Assembly: GCA_034440635.1 (NCBI GenBank)
Contig: JAOTON010000977.1
Coordinates: 1,813,501-1,877,500 of the forward strand
DNA from: Lepas anatifera
Taxonomy: Eukaryota > Arthropoda > Thecostraca > Lepadidae
Direction: 5' to 3'
Length of the DNA stretch: 64,000 nucleotides
In this document: piece after piece, positions 45,360-56,683 of the stretch
Layout: each line of letters starts with the position of its first letter
How positions within the stretch are numbered: position 1 is the first letter of the stretch
The notes under the pieces: generated by a model
Database searches by the model: none
What the model saw: the letters and a program-made list of their open reading frames with translations, nothing else
What the model was told of the DNA's origin: nothing
Translations under genes and position numbers: made by a program

Positions 45360-46204
45360 AATCACCCTACACAATTGCAGAGCCCTGGTATCAACTGTCA
45401 GAACCGCCAAACGGCCAGAATAGAGCCTCTTGAGAAATCTCAATCCACTTCGCTCCATGGATTTCGTCATGCGGCTCTGACACAGCCGTACTTGATCTTC
45501 GGACGAATAAGTGATCTATACAGCATAAGAAGCTTATAACGTAGCGTATAACAATGAGCGTATATCGTGCGCATAACGTATATATAGGCGATAAGCGTAT
45601 AACGTGTATAGCATGAGAAACATTTCTCTATCTGCACGGTATCTCATCCTCGTCAACACCTTCAGTATTTTCAGCGTATCGAAACATTTTTTTTGCGGAA
45701 ATCCTTCAGGTGTGGCACATATGAAAGCTTATCGAGTGTGAGCCTAATAAATCTGGTTTCTGCTACAACGTCGCTCGGATTTCCGCGAATTTACAAAATC
45801 GGGTATTCAGTCTCAATGTCTATTATAAAAGTGCATGCACTATATCTTTGAACTTGAAAATTTCAGTCCATTGCGTGTGATCCATTGCTGCAATATGTCA
45901 AGGCCAAGCTGCAGCCGCCTCTGCGCAGCTGCTGTAGTAGACACTGTCACACATATTGTGAAGTCTTCAACGAAAAACACGTGACGTATGTTTGCGGGAA
46001 GTGTCTTCAATATCATTGGTCATAACTGCAAACAAGGCTATGAATATCGCAGAATCCTGGGCTATGCTACTCTGTTCCTGATGCCAATCCGATACGACTG
46101 AGTTTACGCGAAATCTAAAATACCTATTTTTCGGAATATTAGAAATAAACCACCCCAAGAGGCCTCGCACGCCGAGTCCAAAGAGTTTCTGCAGAACGCC
46201 ATTG
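45360..46204 (-). pseudogene. Jockey-like LINE reverse transcriptase fragment
   Basis: The minus strand gives RT landmarks in order: LFGLGVRGLLGWFIS with NRYFRFRVN, FIALFAVMTNDIEDT, then in other frames LDILQQWITRNGLKFSSSKI, LTRMRYRADREMFLMLY and SLIRPKIKYGC. Many stops and shifts are present. About 75 bases of GCGTATAACG-type sequence (45540-45615) interrupt it. Motif order and spacing resemble Jockey/CR1-type elements. Confidence 0.7.
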
Positions 46205-46314
46205 GATAGCAAAGGCGCCCCCCAAGAGATGATGGCGCCCCTAGGGAGGAAGGCGCCCCCTCCAGAAAATCTTGCACCACTTCTCGAAAATGGAATCCGC
46301 CGTCTCTGCTCAGG
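46205..46314 (-). repeat. GGCGCCCC block fragment, opposite orientation
   Basis: GATAGCAAAGGCGCCCCCC units and a terminal TGGAATCCGCCGTCTCTG are the reverse of the 27623/28156 head (CAGGGACGGCGGAATCC). It adjoins the LINE fragment. Confidence 0.7.
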
Positions 46315-47679
46315 CTTATGTAACGTAATATTGTCCCCAGGCAACCGAAACCTAAGCCACTGTTATTTGTGCTGCGCGTCAAGATCGTTGGTGGCTGGCG
46401 CGGCGCGGCTCGAAAGCTGTATCAGTGAGTGGTAAATAGTGACGACCATAAAACAATTGAAAATAGGTTGCTTGTCAGATATTTGACGTAAATTTTTCAG
46501 TCAGATTCACAGCTTGAAAATCTTTAGTCAGATATAGGACTGACTTTTATTTTTCGTGTAAAGGCAGTAGTCTTACCTGTCAGGGGATGTCCGCAGACCA
46601 CGACAGAAAGCGGTTTAAAATACGCAGTTGAACTTGTTATTTATATATTTTGACCGATTTCAGGGTCTGGTGCAAAATAATCTTTTTGGCGCCCTCTTTC
46701 TGGTTGTTATACCTTTTACTTAAATATGTAGTGTTTTACGTCAAACGAGGGAAGAAAATAGAAAATAAAGATGTAGTTTCCAAAGAATGAATTCAATGGC
46801 AGCGGAATTGGGCGAGACCGGGGCACGGTGCCCGCTTTAAATAAGAAATTCTGACACTAGCCTTACACATGCCTTAAAAGGAGATACGCGAAAAAAATAT
46901 TATTGTGGTTTCTTGCTATTTGAAAAATCCTGATCACGAAACTATCAATTATTTTTGCATCTTCGGCAAAATTTTGGGAGGTCACTCACTTATTATCGAA
47001 ATAGGTTAACAGTTTCGATAAAATGCCCATCACTTACCCATGCCCATACCCATCACTTACTTTTCGAAAACTATTTAAAGTTGAAAAGTAATGTTTTTTT
47101 ATAATACAAATGTCTGTTCTGCTGTATTTGTGTTTGAATTAATTTTAAAATGCTTTTAAAAACTACAAAATGAATTAGTTTACCCTAGAAACGGAAAAAA
47201 CATAATTATTCAAGTCTTCAGCGGTTTCGTACCGCGGGTCTTGAGTCATTTTCTGCTTCAGCCCCAGGATGACAAAACTTTTGCGTCAGATAGGTCACGT
47301 GACCCCGGTTTGAGAATTCCTAGGCTTCTGATTGGTTAATTGTGATTTCTTTTAAGCCCTATATTTCTGTTTCAAAAGAGTTTTGGAATGTTGTTTTTCT
47401 AAAGTAATTTTTTATTGTAGTAGTCCAAAGTTCTACATCACTGTTTAGGATAGATATGACCTAATTCTTAGAGAAATTGATAGCCTTGGCCGTGTGTACG
47501 TCATATACATCGATATGAGGTGTACCGGTAAAGTCGTCTAGAAATGTTGACTTTGAGAGCAATTTTAAGGCATTTGCAGGCCGAATTCGCAAAAATGAGA
47601 ATGGGACTTCTGAAACAACTTTTTGTAACCTTTCCATATAGCCAATAAAAATTTTTCGCGTACCTCCCTTTAACGCTCA
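46315..47679. other. No gene seen
   Basis: AT-rich sequence with no assignable frame. Confidence 0.4.
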
Positions 47680-48540
47680 GAACAAGGGTTTGGCCTCCAG
47701 AGGTCAAGTTGAGCCACAATAGGCTATTTCCGCTAAAATATTCAATGCCTAAGAGTCCTGGGCTTAGTTATCATGCCATTAGAGCTATTGAGGTGTGGTA
47801 AAATACATTTGATACGACAATGCCAAGGTTTTCTCCAATATACGGAAAATAATGACCTCCCGCCAGTGGTCTGACCTCCAGAGGGCACCTCGAACTAACA
47901 TGACATGATGTCACGGAAGTAATCTTGCTGCATATCAAATTAAAGCCCGTGACGAGACATGCACAATGACGTTTAATGCGTCACTCTAGCTCGATTAGGT
48001 CACAAGTTAATGTTAAAATTCTTTTTGACCTCTGGTGACCTGCGAAGACCTCAGATAAATTAAAGAGTCTAGATCGCCCCTAGAATCTCTGAAAGGTTGG
48101 CCAAAAATACTTTAGGAAGAAATATGAGCATTTGCAACCATTTTTATGACTTTTATATAATAAAAAAGCTTTTCCCCAATGTTTTTTCTATGAGAGAGGT
48201 CACCTCGTTAACTGACCACAGGTCACCGAATCGAAAAATCCCCGACATACATTTCGTAAGCCCTGGAGGATTCATCGAGTGTAGAATCGATCGGCTTAGA
48301 AATGTAGCTATGGTATAGCTCAAAAGTTGAAGTGAGGTCACCTTGTTTGACTTCCCCTGGTGACCTGATCTAGCGCGGCCCGGGGTAAACAAAAATGTCA
48401 GAGATGGCGGGCAAAATGGCGGGAGGGGAGGTAGACTCTTCAACCGCAGTGCTGCGCCTCGGCGTTTTTCTGATATTCTGAAAAAACTTGATGGTCATTC
48501 ATGGTCCGGTGGGGCGAGGGTTAAATTCGGACGCTCCGGC
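47680..48540 (-). repeat. R2-related repeat, inverted copy
   Basis: The reverse complement follows 61640-62480: TATCAAATGTATTTTACCAC, CCTCAATAGCTCTAATG, CCACTGGCGGGAGGTCA, TCGATCGATT region, GGTGACCTCACTTCA. It is an inverted pair with that copy, about 13 kb apart. Confidence 0.75.
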
Positions 48541-48737
48541 TTCACTGAGTGAATTATGACATGGGCTTAGGGCTTTGTTTAGTGTGCACCCTCGGAGATG
48601 AACAGGTCTGATTTTGGGCAAAAGCAAAACCACAAATTTAACGGCAGGTTTTTACAAACCTACTATTGGTAGTTTGGATACGAAAATAATAAATTACCTG
48701 TTATGGCCAAACAACAATATGAAATCATTCAAAGTAA

Positions 48738-49196
48738 TTAAAGGGAATGTGGCACCTTGGTCGAATCCTGGAATTTTGTGTTCTTAGGAGTAATTTCAGC
48801 CGAAAATAATGAAACCACTCATAATTTATCTGGAAAAATGTACAATAAACTCAATATCATGATTTTTAAAATGCTCCTCTAGGGAAAGAAAGAAATATCT
48901 GCATGTGGATGATGTCATGATCTGGCAACCACTACCATACTCGAAACGCTTCAAGGGCTTTGATTGGCTGATCCTCACCGTGACGTCAGCATATGTTGTC
49001 ACACCAACAGCCATGACAACTGAGGCCTGCCGCTAAGGGTACATGAGGGGTACATTGCAGGTAGGTTTTAGCTTTTTTCTACGGAGATCTCGAGTTCCAA
49101 GACAAATGATACATTGAGTACCGGGTTTTCCGACTTACTTTACAACTTGTCTATCTCAGTTAAAATCACGTTATGAAGGTGCCACATTCCCTTTAA
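48738..49196. mobile_element. TTAA-flanked MITE, copy 2
   Basis: TTAAAGGGAATGTGGCACC and GGTGCCACATTCCCTTTAA are perfect inverted ends bounded by TTAA. Shared interior blocks with copy 1 include TCTGGCAACCACTACCATAC and GATTGGCTGAT. Confidence 0.85.
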
Positions 49197-49249
49197 TTCT
49201 GAAAATTCTAAAATGCAGCAGTTTGAGCACATATTTACGAAAATAGTGA

Positions 49250-49375
49250 TGAGTCCACTCAGCTCTAACTCACAGCTTGGAGCCTGACTCCGATTCTCAG
49301 TCGACTCGTCGAGCAATTGAGTTGAAACAAAACTTGAGTCGACTCAGAGTCGATTCCTACTCTGAGTTGAATAGC
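49250..49375. repeat. GAGTCGACTC-type simple repeat
   Basis: A second cluster of GACTC/GAGTC motifs (TTGAGTCGACTCAGAGTC), related to 26755-26935. Confidence 0.6.
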
Positions 49376-49745
49376 GAAAACAAGTCTCGTCATATCGCAT
49401 ATCAGTTAACTCCAATGGACAAGATAAGCACAATTATATCAAAATTGAAGTTCCCTCTTAATTAATTGCGAAGTTATGGGCAAACGATTAATCGAGTCCT
49501 GGCGAGAATAATTCGTTCGGCACCGGATGGTGATTTGGTCTTACCTTCTTTGGAAGCAGCGCTCCTGCCCCTCTAGTTGACGTTGTTTAGACACAGACCC
49601 AGCACCGATATTTCCAGCACAATTCACTTCCAAACACATAAAAATCGACGCTCACGGGCAGTTGCGAATCCATGACTTCAATTCGGAGGGGGGTCTATGG
49701 GGTTCGAGCCTCCTAGTCCCCTTGCATCCACCACTGTTCACAGGC

Positions 49746-50279
49746 GTAACCGTCGACACAGATGTAACCGTCGACACAGATGTAACCGTCGACACAGATG
49801 TAACCGTCGACACAGACGTAACCGTCGACACAGATGTAACCGTCGACACAGATGTAACCGTCGACACAGATGTAACCGTCGACACAGATGTAACCGTCGA
49901 CACAGATGTAACCGTCGACACAGATGTAACCGTCGACACAGATGTAACCGTCGACACAGACGTAACCGTCGACACAGATGTAACCGTCGACACAGATGTA
50001 ACCGTCGACACAGATGTAACCGTCGACACAGATGTAACCGTCGACACATATGTAACCGTCGACACAGATGTAACCGTCGACACAGATGTAACCGTCGACA
50101 GAGACGTAACCGTCGACACAGATGTAACCGTCGACACAGATGTAACCGTCGACACAGATGTAACCGTCGACACAGACGTAACCGTCGACACAGATGTAAC
50201 CGTCGACAGAGACGTAACCGTCGACACAGATGTAACCGTCGACACAGATGTAACCGTCGACACAGATGTAACCGTCGAC
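49746..50279. repeat. 18-bp minisatellite, about 30 copies
   Basis: Near-perfect tandem array of GTAACCGTCGACACAGAT with a few point variants (GACG for GATG, GAGAC for CAGAT, one ATATG). The unit length is a multiple of three and lacks stops, so four of the six frames stay open across the array (for example VTVDTD and CNRRHR plus, VSTVTS and CRRLHL minus). There is no sign of a gene around it. Each unit contains the palindrome GTCGAC. The array differs from a CRISPR in having no spacers. Confidence 0.95.
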
Positions 50280-50841
50280 GGGTCACAGTACCGGCGCCCA
50301 AGGAACTACGTTTATCCTCAGCCAAAATATTGTGATGCCCCCTCCGTCAACCCGCACGTTTGAATACCGAACTCTCAGCTGCCTCACAGTCGGATTGTCT
50401 TCAACCTTCGCCTCACGTGGCTGAATGCTGGCACCGGATGCACCTCTGTTCCGGGAGATCGCACTATTTTACTTTCGTTGTAAGATGTAGCTGGTGACAA
50501 CCACGAGTGGTTGTTTGCGTAACTTTGCGAAGGCTTCCCGTGCACGGAAAACCTTCGCAAAGTTCACGAGGAATATTGTCAAAAAGTTCCATGGCCATTG
50601 AGCATCTGATGTAAGGTTCAATCGGCAACCACTGCGTTCACTCTACAGGTTCACCATTCTCGATAAAGACCATGGCTAACAGCTGCAGATAATGCAATTC
50701 GCATGGTGACCTCGTCGAGTGGCCGAACAACAATTCAACCATTTATGTTGCCGACCTACAGGAGAGAGATGAGGAGTAAACGGTGCACAGACATTTTCTG
50801 GTCGGAACCACACGAAATGCACCACAAATTTAAATGTTAAT
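50280..50841. other. No gene seen
   Basis: Contains only the hairpin at 50521-50564. Confidence 0.4.
50521..50564. repeat. 44-base near-perfect palindrome
   Basis: AACTTTGCGAAGGCTTCCCG and its reverse complement meet at CCGTGCACGG; 20 of 22 positions pair with no loop. Confidence 0.8.
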
Positions 50842-51229
50842 CAGTGGCGGATCCAGGTGGGGGGGCAAAAAGGCATTTGCCCCCAAACAGAAAAGCTCGG
50901 GGCAAAACTATGTTTTTGCCCCCAAAAGCTATCGACCTCCTTTTTTCCCCGACTCCTTTTTAGTTTGAAAGCAAGATTTTGGTGCTTCAACTCTCAACTT
51001 CAAACAGAACCAGTTAAGTTCAGTGGAAATTTGGGGCCTTGGAGAGGGAAAAGTATCCTGAGCCCATATTTTTCACACCCGGTGCCTGTTTTTCTTTGCT
51101 TTTCGCCTCACATACCCAAAATTCTACTGGGAAGTCATATTTTAGCGCTGTTTTGCACTGCGTGACGTCTTTTTTTGCTTTTCGACTTTGGTTTGCCCCT
51201 CCCAAACCGAACGGCTAGATCCGCCACTG
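50842..51229. mobile_element. hAT MITE, 388 bp, 8-bp target duplication
   Basis: The ends CAGTGGCGGATCCAGG and GGCTAGATCCGCCACTG are inverted repeats with the exact flanking duplication ATGTTAAT (50834-50841, 51230-51237). The interior has matching TTTGCCCCC tracts near both ends and no coding capacity. Confidence 0.9.
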
Positions 51230-51446
51230 ATGTTAATGTTATGCTATGTTGGGTTCACCTGCCCGGTAAAGGTGGTCATGACCCAATAGATTCGCGCATT
51301 TCATACAACACATGAAAAGTAAGTTCTATCTCTCAATTGAAGGCCTCTGTGACCATCAGCACCAGAAAAGATAACAAAATGTTTCATATGTGTCGAGGCT
51401 GTCGCCCCTCGCCCCCGGTGGTGGGGGGTATTTGAACACCTCCGTT

Positions 51447-51746
51447 CAGGGGCGGACGCAGACCCCAGTTTTTTTCTGGGGGGGGCAAACCCATTGCCTC
51501 TCCTCCTGGGGTGGGGGGTGGGACGTGCAATTTGAATGCTCGACAGGCCTAGTATAAACTACCCCTCCAAGTACATGATCGCTGTCCTGGAGAGGGGGGT
51601 GGGAGTGAAGATTTTATACTCTACAGACCTAGTGTAAACACCTTTTTTCAAAAACTTCTCCGGCGTTTGGGGGGCCAAACAATAGTTTGCCCCCTCCAGC
51701 GCTTTGGGGGCCATGACCGGAATGGACCCCCCTGCGTCCGCCAATG
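51447..51746. mobile_element. hAT-like MITE inside R2, 300 bp
   Basis: The ends CAGGGGCGGACGCAGACC and CCCCCTGCGTCCGCCAATG are inverted repeats. The flanking octamers (CCTCCGTT, CCCCCTTA) match only partly, so the insertion is older or the flank has mutated. Confidence 0.7.
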
Positions 51747-52273
51747 CCCCCTTAGGGTTGTTTCTGCGACACACAAAAAGCGCAGCGCGAAGCACCGCTG
51801 TACATGGCACCTTATTCTTAAATTATTCTGCAATTTTTTCCAAATTTTTAAGGTTGGGTTACATCAGGTCAGGCCACCAGTGCAGGTCAAGTGAACGCAC
51901 CTCCAAAAAGTTTGGGATAGTAAGTAATAACGAGGTAAATTTATCCAATATCAACTCATGCCACAATATTGGGCCCACCGAGTACCTACTACAAAATGAA
52001 TACCGGGATTTTTCATGTCGATGACCTAGGGCCAGGTACGGTGCATGACCTCTCCATTGGAAATGCACGGGGAAAACGGGAAATTGCCGAAAATTGATAT
52101 TTTTCTATAGATACAGCTTAGAATACCGTACCTCCCTATTCTCCAAATCTTAGTACCTAGATTAAGCACTCTTCAAGGTCATGTAGCAAATTTGTACCTG
52201 TGAATTCGGAGAGGTCATATATGACTACTAAAGCAAATTTTCCAACATTGGTCAATAAATTTGCACATAACGA

Positions 52274-52275
<2 letters not shown>

Positions 52276-52311
<36 letters not shown>
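52276..52311. repeat. (TA)n microsatellite
   Basis: About 36 bases of TA dinucleotide within the R2 copy. Confidence 0.95.
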
Positions 52312-52314
<3 letters not shown>

Positions 52315-53429
52315 ATTTTGATGACATTACGTTTGGCTTATCCTTGCGAGTCGATTGATTTACATAGTGACTATTCTAGATCAGACGGTGACCTTGAATT
52401 GACCTCAAGTCATGCCATTTCTGTTTTTACCTGGTATGGTCATACCATTCATCGTTCGATTTGCCGTAACGAGAGAAAGTGACCTATGCCGAACAATTGA
52501 CTTTAACTTAACCCTCTCAGACGCTGAAGCCAAAAAAACGTACCAAGCCTATTGCATTCTTTGACTTTTTATGAATTATATGTTGCTTGAGCCAAAATAG
52601 TGGCAAATGTAGTTTCCTCATTATTTATCATGGGATATCGCCAGCCAATGTGTTTTTGCTATCCCGCATAGGAGCCGAGATCGAGGGGTGCTTAACCCCC
52701 TCTCCCCACTGGGGCGAATATAACGCCTTTTTATACCATTACATTTGTATTTCTATTGTCAGTCGATTGATATGCATATTGACTATGGCAGGTTGAATAG
52801 TGACCTTGACCTGGCCTCAGGTCAGGTCATTTTTATGTTTTAACCTAGTATAGTCATTGTATACATCACTCGATTCGACGTAACGAGAAGAAGCAAATGG
52901 TCCAACAAAATTTAATCAAACTCAACTTTATCAGATGCTAGAGCCCAGAAACTCTTCCCTTACATGTCACCTTCTTTGACTCGCCATGGCCTCAATATTG
53001 ACTTGAGCCAAAAAGTGACTGATTTAGTTTCGTTATCAATTTGTTTGAGCTATCCACCAGATTTCGCATTTTTTCTCTATCCCGCATAGGCGCCGAGTTC
53101 GAGGGGTGTTCGAACACCCCCACCATGGCGAAGCTGGCTCGGAGGCCGATCAGGTGTTAATCGGAACAATTAATATACGCCTGGATGACTGGTTTTATTC
53201 CAAATAGCCCGACGCAGTATGACCTTATTGTGCGTTACCTTCATTTTTTGGATTATATCTAAAAAATTACAGAGAGCCCATCCTTATTTGTTGTAAAACC
53301 GTTGACACAGTTTAGTCACACTTCCTACGTTAATTTTGCAAAAATCCAATGTACTGAGCTTTGCCACATTTTACTTGATTTTTTCCTAATTTGACCTTGC
53401 AATGTTTAAGAATGAAATAACATGAAAAC

Positions 53430-53510
53430 AGCGGCCCGTAGCGCCGCCGTACTTGGCATACCTTTTCTCTCATCATTTTTACAAATTCTGTGAAAATTTT
53501 AAGGTCAGGT
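53430..53510 (+). repeat. R2 copy, left piece (split by two insertions)
   Basis: GCGGCCCGTAGCGCCGCC ... CTGTGAAAATTTTAAGGTCAGGT matches the R2 start at 24380-24470. It breaks at 53511 where the BEL/Pao element begins. Pieces of the same copy continue at 56665-56683 and from 58322. Confidence 0.75.
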
Positions 53511-54431
53511 TGTGACGGCTTCTACAGCGTCAAATTCAAAGAAAAGGAGTTAGTGCAGTTGCCGTTTATTTTCACGTAAAACCTGCCAAAAACGAACTTT
53601 ATAAGTAACAACGAAAACGATGTGTTGGGGAATTCTGAGAAAGGGGAAACGAGCAGTCATAAACCTGGTTAACAGAAACATGCGTGTTCATACAATACGC
53701 CCGAGTATATCACATGTTGAGAACAGTACAATATGCAAGCACGACGCGTAATTGGTACCTACTTTATTCCAGCTTCGTGAGGCTTCAGTATCTGTGATCG
53801 GAGACTCAGAAGATATTGCCAAAATTCATGTACGTTTCATTAACTGAACATCATAACTTCAACAGTTCATATCATAGAGATCCTGTGGGAACACAACTCA
53901 GGCAAAACACTGGCGGGCAAAGGCTATTTGACCGCTATTACATGGCTCCCTTAAATTTATCAAATTTACCAGACTTATCCTATGCATTGCCTCGCAATAT
54001 CTGGCAGAGCATTGCCCCATGGCTCCCTATGGAGCCTCGCGGTGGTGTCAATCTATCTACCAGACTTAGCCGTGCACCTCTTGCACTAACTAGTCCAAGC
54101 CCATGGCTCCCTGTGGAACATTGACATCGTGCAACAAAGTCACAGCACCTTTGTACGGAGACACACTCGTTTCCTACAACAATCTCTTCCCAGGTAATTT
54201 CTGCTTACATGGCTCCCTATAAACCCTGAAACCTGTTTCAGGACCTTTCACACAGTCATTAGTCCAACCCCTCGACAGGTAGGTCGTCAAAACCTCAGTT
54301 GGTAACTTCAGTCACAAACCTTAGTTCACAAAAATGCCTCAAAATCACTAAACGAATCTGTCTGTGCTTCTTGTATGCCAATTTATCGCAGTATGACGGT
54401 CTTTGCGCTAAACGTCGGTAGCCATCTCACA
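53511..54431 (-). mobile_element. BEL/Pao 3' noncoding region and probable 3' LTR
   Basis: Non-coding sequence between the end of the polyprotein and the R2 junction. On the plus strand it begins TGTGACGGCTTC, so in element orientation it would end in ACA, as LTRs do. The motif CATGGCTCCCT recurs four times (53940-54215). No second LTR was found, so the LTR extent is not defined. Confidence 0.55.
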
Positions 54432-54829
54432 TCACTGTGATAACAAGGGGATCAGTTTGTGCACAGGTCTCGTATAAACGTTCCCCCTGGTGCGCACGGA
54501 CACCTTCCTCACTAGTCCGTCGCGAGAGGGATGTATGTCTGTGATAATACCAAGCGGCCACGAGGATCTTGGTAGGTCATCATCCACCAGGACAACGACG
54601 TCGCCGATCTCTGGATTCTGTCGTACGGAGGTCCACTTTTGCCTCGTCTGCTGAGTGGGAAGGAACTTGACCCTCCAGCGCCTCCAAAAGTCGTCCGCCA
54701 GTAACTGGACGGCTCTCCATCGTCGACGGCAGTAGAGGTCTTCGCGGCAAAAGGCACCAGGTGGTGGAAGAACTACACTACTCTTAAGTGTTAGTAGGAG
54801 CATGGGTGAGAGAGGTTGAGGGTCATGCG
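54432..54829 (-). pseudogene. BEL/Pao integrase C-terminal domain (DUF5641-like)
   Basis: The minus-strand frame starts just inside the integrase end and reads PLSPMLLL, then RRRWRAVQLLADDFWRRW and PEIGDVVVLVDD, ending in TGA. The W-R-x-V-Q-x-LAD-x-FW-x-RW pattern is the hallmark of the C-terminal domain in BEL/Pao integrases. It is out of frame with the preceding catalytic domain by one base near 54830-54838, so the polyprotein is interrupted. Confidence 0.85.
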
Positions 54830-55915
54830 TTCATACTGAGATACGTCAGGGGGCGGCTGTTGACTATTGCTTCTGCCTCAGCCAAAAATGTTCTCAGAAG
54901 CTCATCATCCATACGAACTTGACGGCCGTGAATCTCCAGCACACCATTCAATGCAGCTCTGACTGATTTGATCATTCTTTCCCATGATCCACCCATGTGA
55001 CTGGCACAAGGAATATTCATCTTGAATTCGACTAGTTCGCAGTCGTGTCTTCGTAGTCTAGAGATTAGTTCGGATCGATCCATTTCATCCAGTGCAGACT
55101 GTAGCATGTTCTTGCCACCTACGAAGTTCGTTCCCTGATCGGAACGCAGTTCTCTCACCTGGCCACGACGGGCAACAAATCGGCGAAAAGCGTTCAAGAA
55201 CGCATCGGCGGTGAGAGATCCGACCGTCTCGATGTGAATAGCACGTGAGCAAAGGCATACAAATAGCACACCCCATTTCTTCACTTCGCTCCGCCTTTCC
55301 TTGACGTACAGAGGGCCGAACAGGTCAACGGCTGAGCACATAAATGGCCCTGATGGCTGGACTCTGTCCGCAGGTAAGTCGGCCATTTTCTGGCCGTGGG
55401 TGTTACCACGAAGTCTCTTACAAGGAACACAGTTCAGAATATGGCGAGTCATAGCTCTTCTTTCGTTTAATATCCAGTATCCCGAGGATCGTATCTTTCC
55501 TAGCTTCATACCTCGGCCAGCGTGTCCCATCAGCTTGTGATGGTACTCTACTACCAGTGATGTGACGTGGCTCTTGTTTGGTAATATGACAGGGTGCATT
55601 TCCTGCTCGGGCATCTCACTGTTGCACAGTCTGCCACCAACAACAACGAGTCCGTCCCTCATTACAGGATCCAAACCTTTAAGACTTCCACAGTTCTCGC
55701 TTGACGTCTCTGCTTCCTTAATCTGAGAGGATGTCTTAGTTAGTCGGATGCCTTCTCTTCGTTGAAGCGCTTCCAGTATGACGTTCTCTGCCATCTGCAG
55801 GTCCTTGACAGTCACGGGAGTTGGCGCAGTCACTAACGCGGTACGATTCTTCCTGTTGTGGACTCTGGTTTGTAGTATCATAAGGTACTTCCTACATAAA
55901 GCCACAGCTAGTTTA
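54823..55915 (-). pseudogene. BEL/Pao integrase: zinc-binding and catalytic core
   Basis: About 360 codons. A zinc-binding H-H-C-C region (YHHKLMGHAGRG, then HILNCVPCKRLRG) is followed by the retroviral-type integrase core. The catalytic triad is visible as Asp in CSAVDLFGPLY, Asp in LRSDQGTNFVGG and Glu in GGSWERMIKSV. It ends at VNSRPLTYLS. The core itself shows no internal stop, but one-base frameshifts lie on both sides. The product would insert element DNA into the host genome if intact. Confidence 0.9.
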
Positions 55916-56658
55916 GCTCTGTGCCACCTCAGAGAACCGCTGCAACCTATCTAGCAGGTCAGCACGCTGTTGTGTTGAAGTCGACGCGAGAACCATTTTT
56001 GACTTATATTCTGCGTCGTCATCGTCTAATTGTGCCGAAGTATCGCGCTCTGGCAGCATCGTAGTTCGCAGAAAGGGAGGACCGTGCCACCAGATGTCAT
56101 TGTTCAGAAGCTCAGAAGCCTTTAGGCCCCGTGAGACGAAGTCGGCGGGGTTCTGTTCGGTGCTCACGTATCTCCAGGCCCGATAATCCGTGGCTTCCCT
56201 GATCTGTTGAACTCTGTTTGCAACAAATACTTTGAACCGTCTTGCCTCGTTGTTAATGTATCCCAACACTACACGACTATCAGTCCAGAAGTACTCGGTG
56301 GCGTCTGGAATGTTGAGCTCCTTGCGTAAAAACGAACTGGCTTGAACGGAGAGTGTCGCTGCCATCAGCTCCAGTCTCGGCATAGTGATGGGTTTTGTTG
56401 GTGCGACCTTTCCTTTGCTGATAACCAACGAAGAGCAGATATCACCAGTGTCGTCGATGGTACGAATATAACTACACTGGCCATATCCAACGGTACTGGC
56501 ATCTGAAAAATGGTGCAATTCTATCTTGCGAGCGCTATGTAGTCCTTTTGGGCAGTAGCATCGAGGAATTGCGATTCCTTTCAGCGATGGCATATCCCTG
56601 ACCCACTCATCCCACTCAGATTCTGCATACTCGGGAATGGGGTCATGAATGGGGTCCC
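55913..56658 (-). pseudogene. BEL/Pao RNase H-like region
   Basis: The frame opens at the truncation point (about 56658) and contains FSDAS, MPRLELMAATL and FWTDSRVVLGYI, then WRYVSTEQNPADFVSRG, matching the RNase H-like region that follows the RT in Pao elements. Gag, protease and the RT core are absent, so only the 3' half of the element was kept. A one-base shift near 55912-55918 separates it from the integrase. Confidence 0.85.
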
Positions 56659-56664
56659 CATCTC

Positions 56665-56683
56665 AGGTCAGGTCACCAGCACA
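56665..56683 (+). repeat. R2 copy, middle piece
   Basis: CAGGTCAGGTCACCAGCACA: the few bases of R2 between the BEL/Pao truncation and the hAT insertion, ending in the target octamer CCAGCACA. Confidence 0.75.

Larger units (their letters stand above)
51380..53180 (+). repeat. R2 repeat copy with tandem duplication
   Basis: It carries the R2 landmarks (ATCAGGTCAGG, GGGCCCACCGAGTA, TCGATGACCTAGGG, GCATGACCTCTCCATTGGAAA). A MITE inserts at 51447-51746. The 3' part appears twice in tandem: 52325-52735 and 52740-53150 share GTCGATTGAT, GTAACGAGA and TATCCCGCATAGG(A/C)GCCGAG blocks. Confidence 0.7.

Noticed and set aside
49746..50279. CRISPR-like array
   Set aside because: Units are contiguous with no spacers and the genome is eukaryotic.
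49652..50363. Long frames of 195-233 codons over the 18-bp repeat as repetitive protein genes
   Set aside because: All follow from a stop-free unit whose length is a multiple of three; competing frames on both strands are equally open and no flanking coding sequence is seen.
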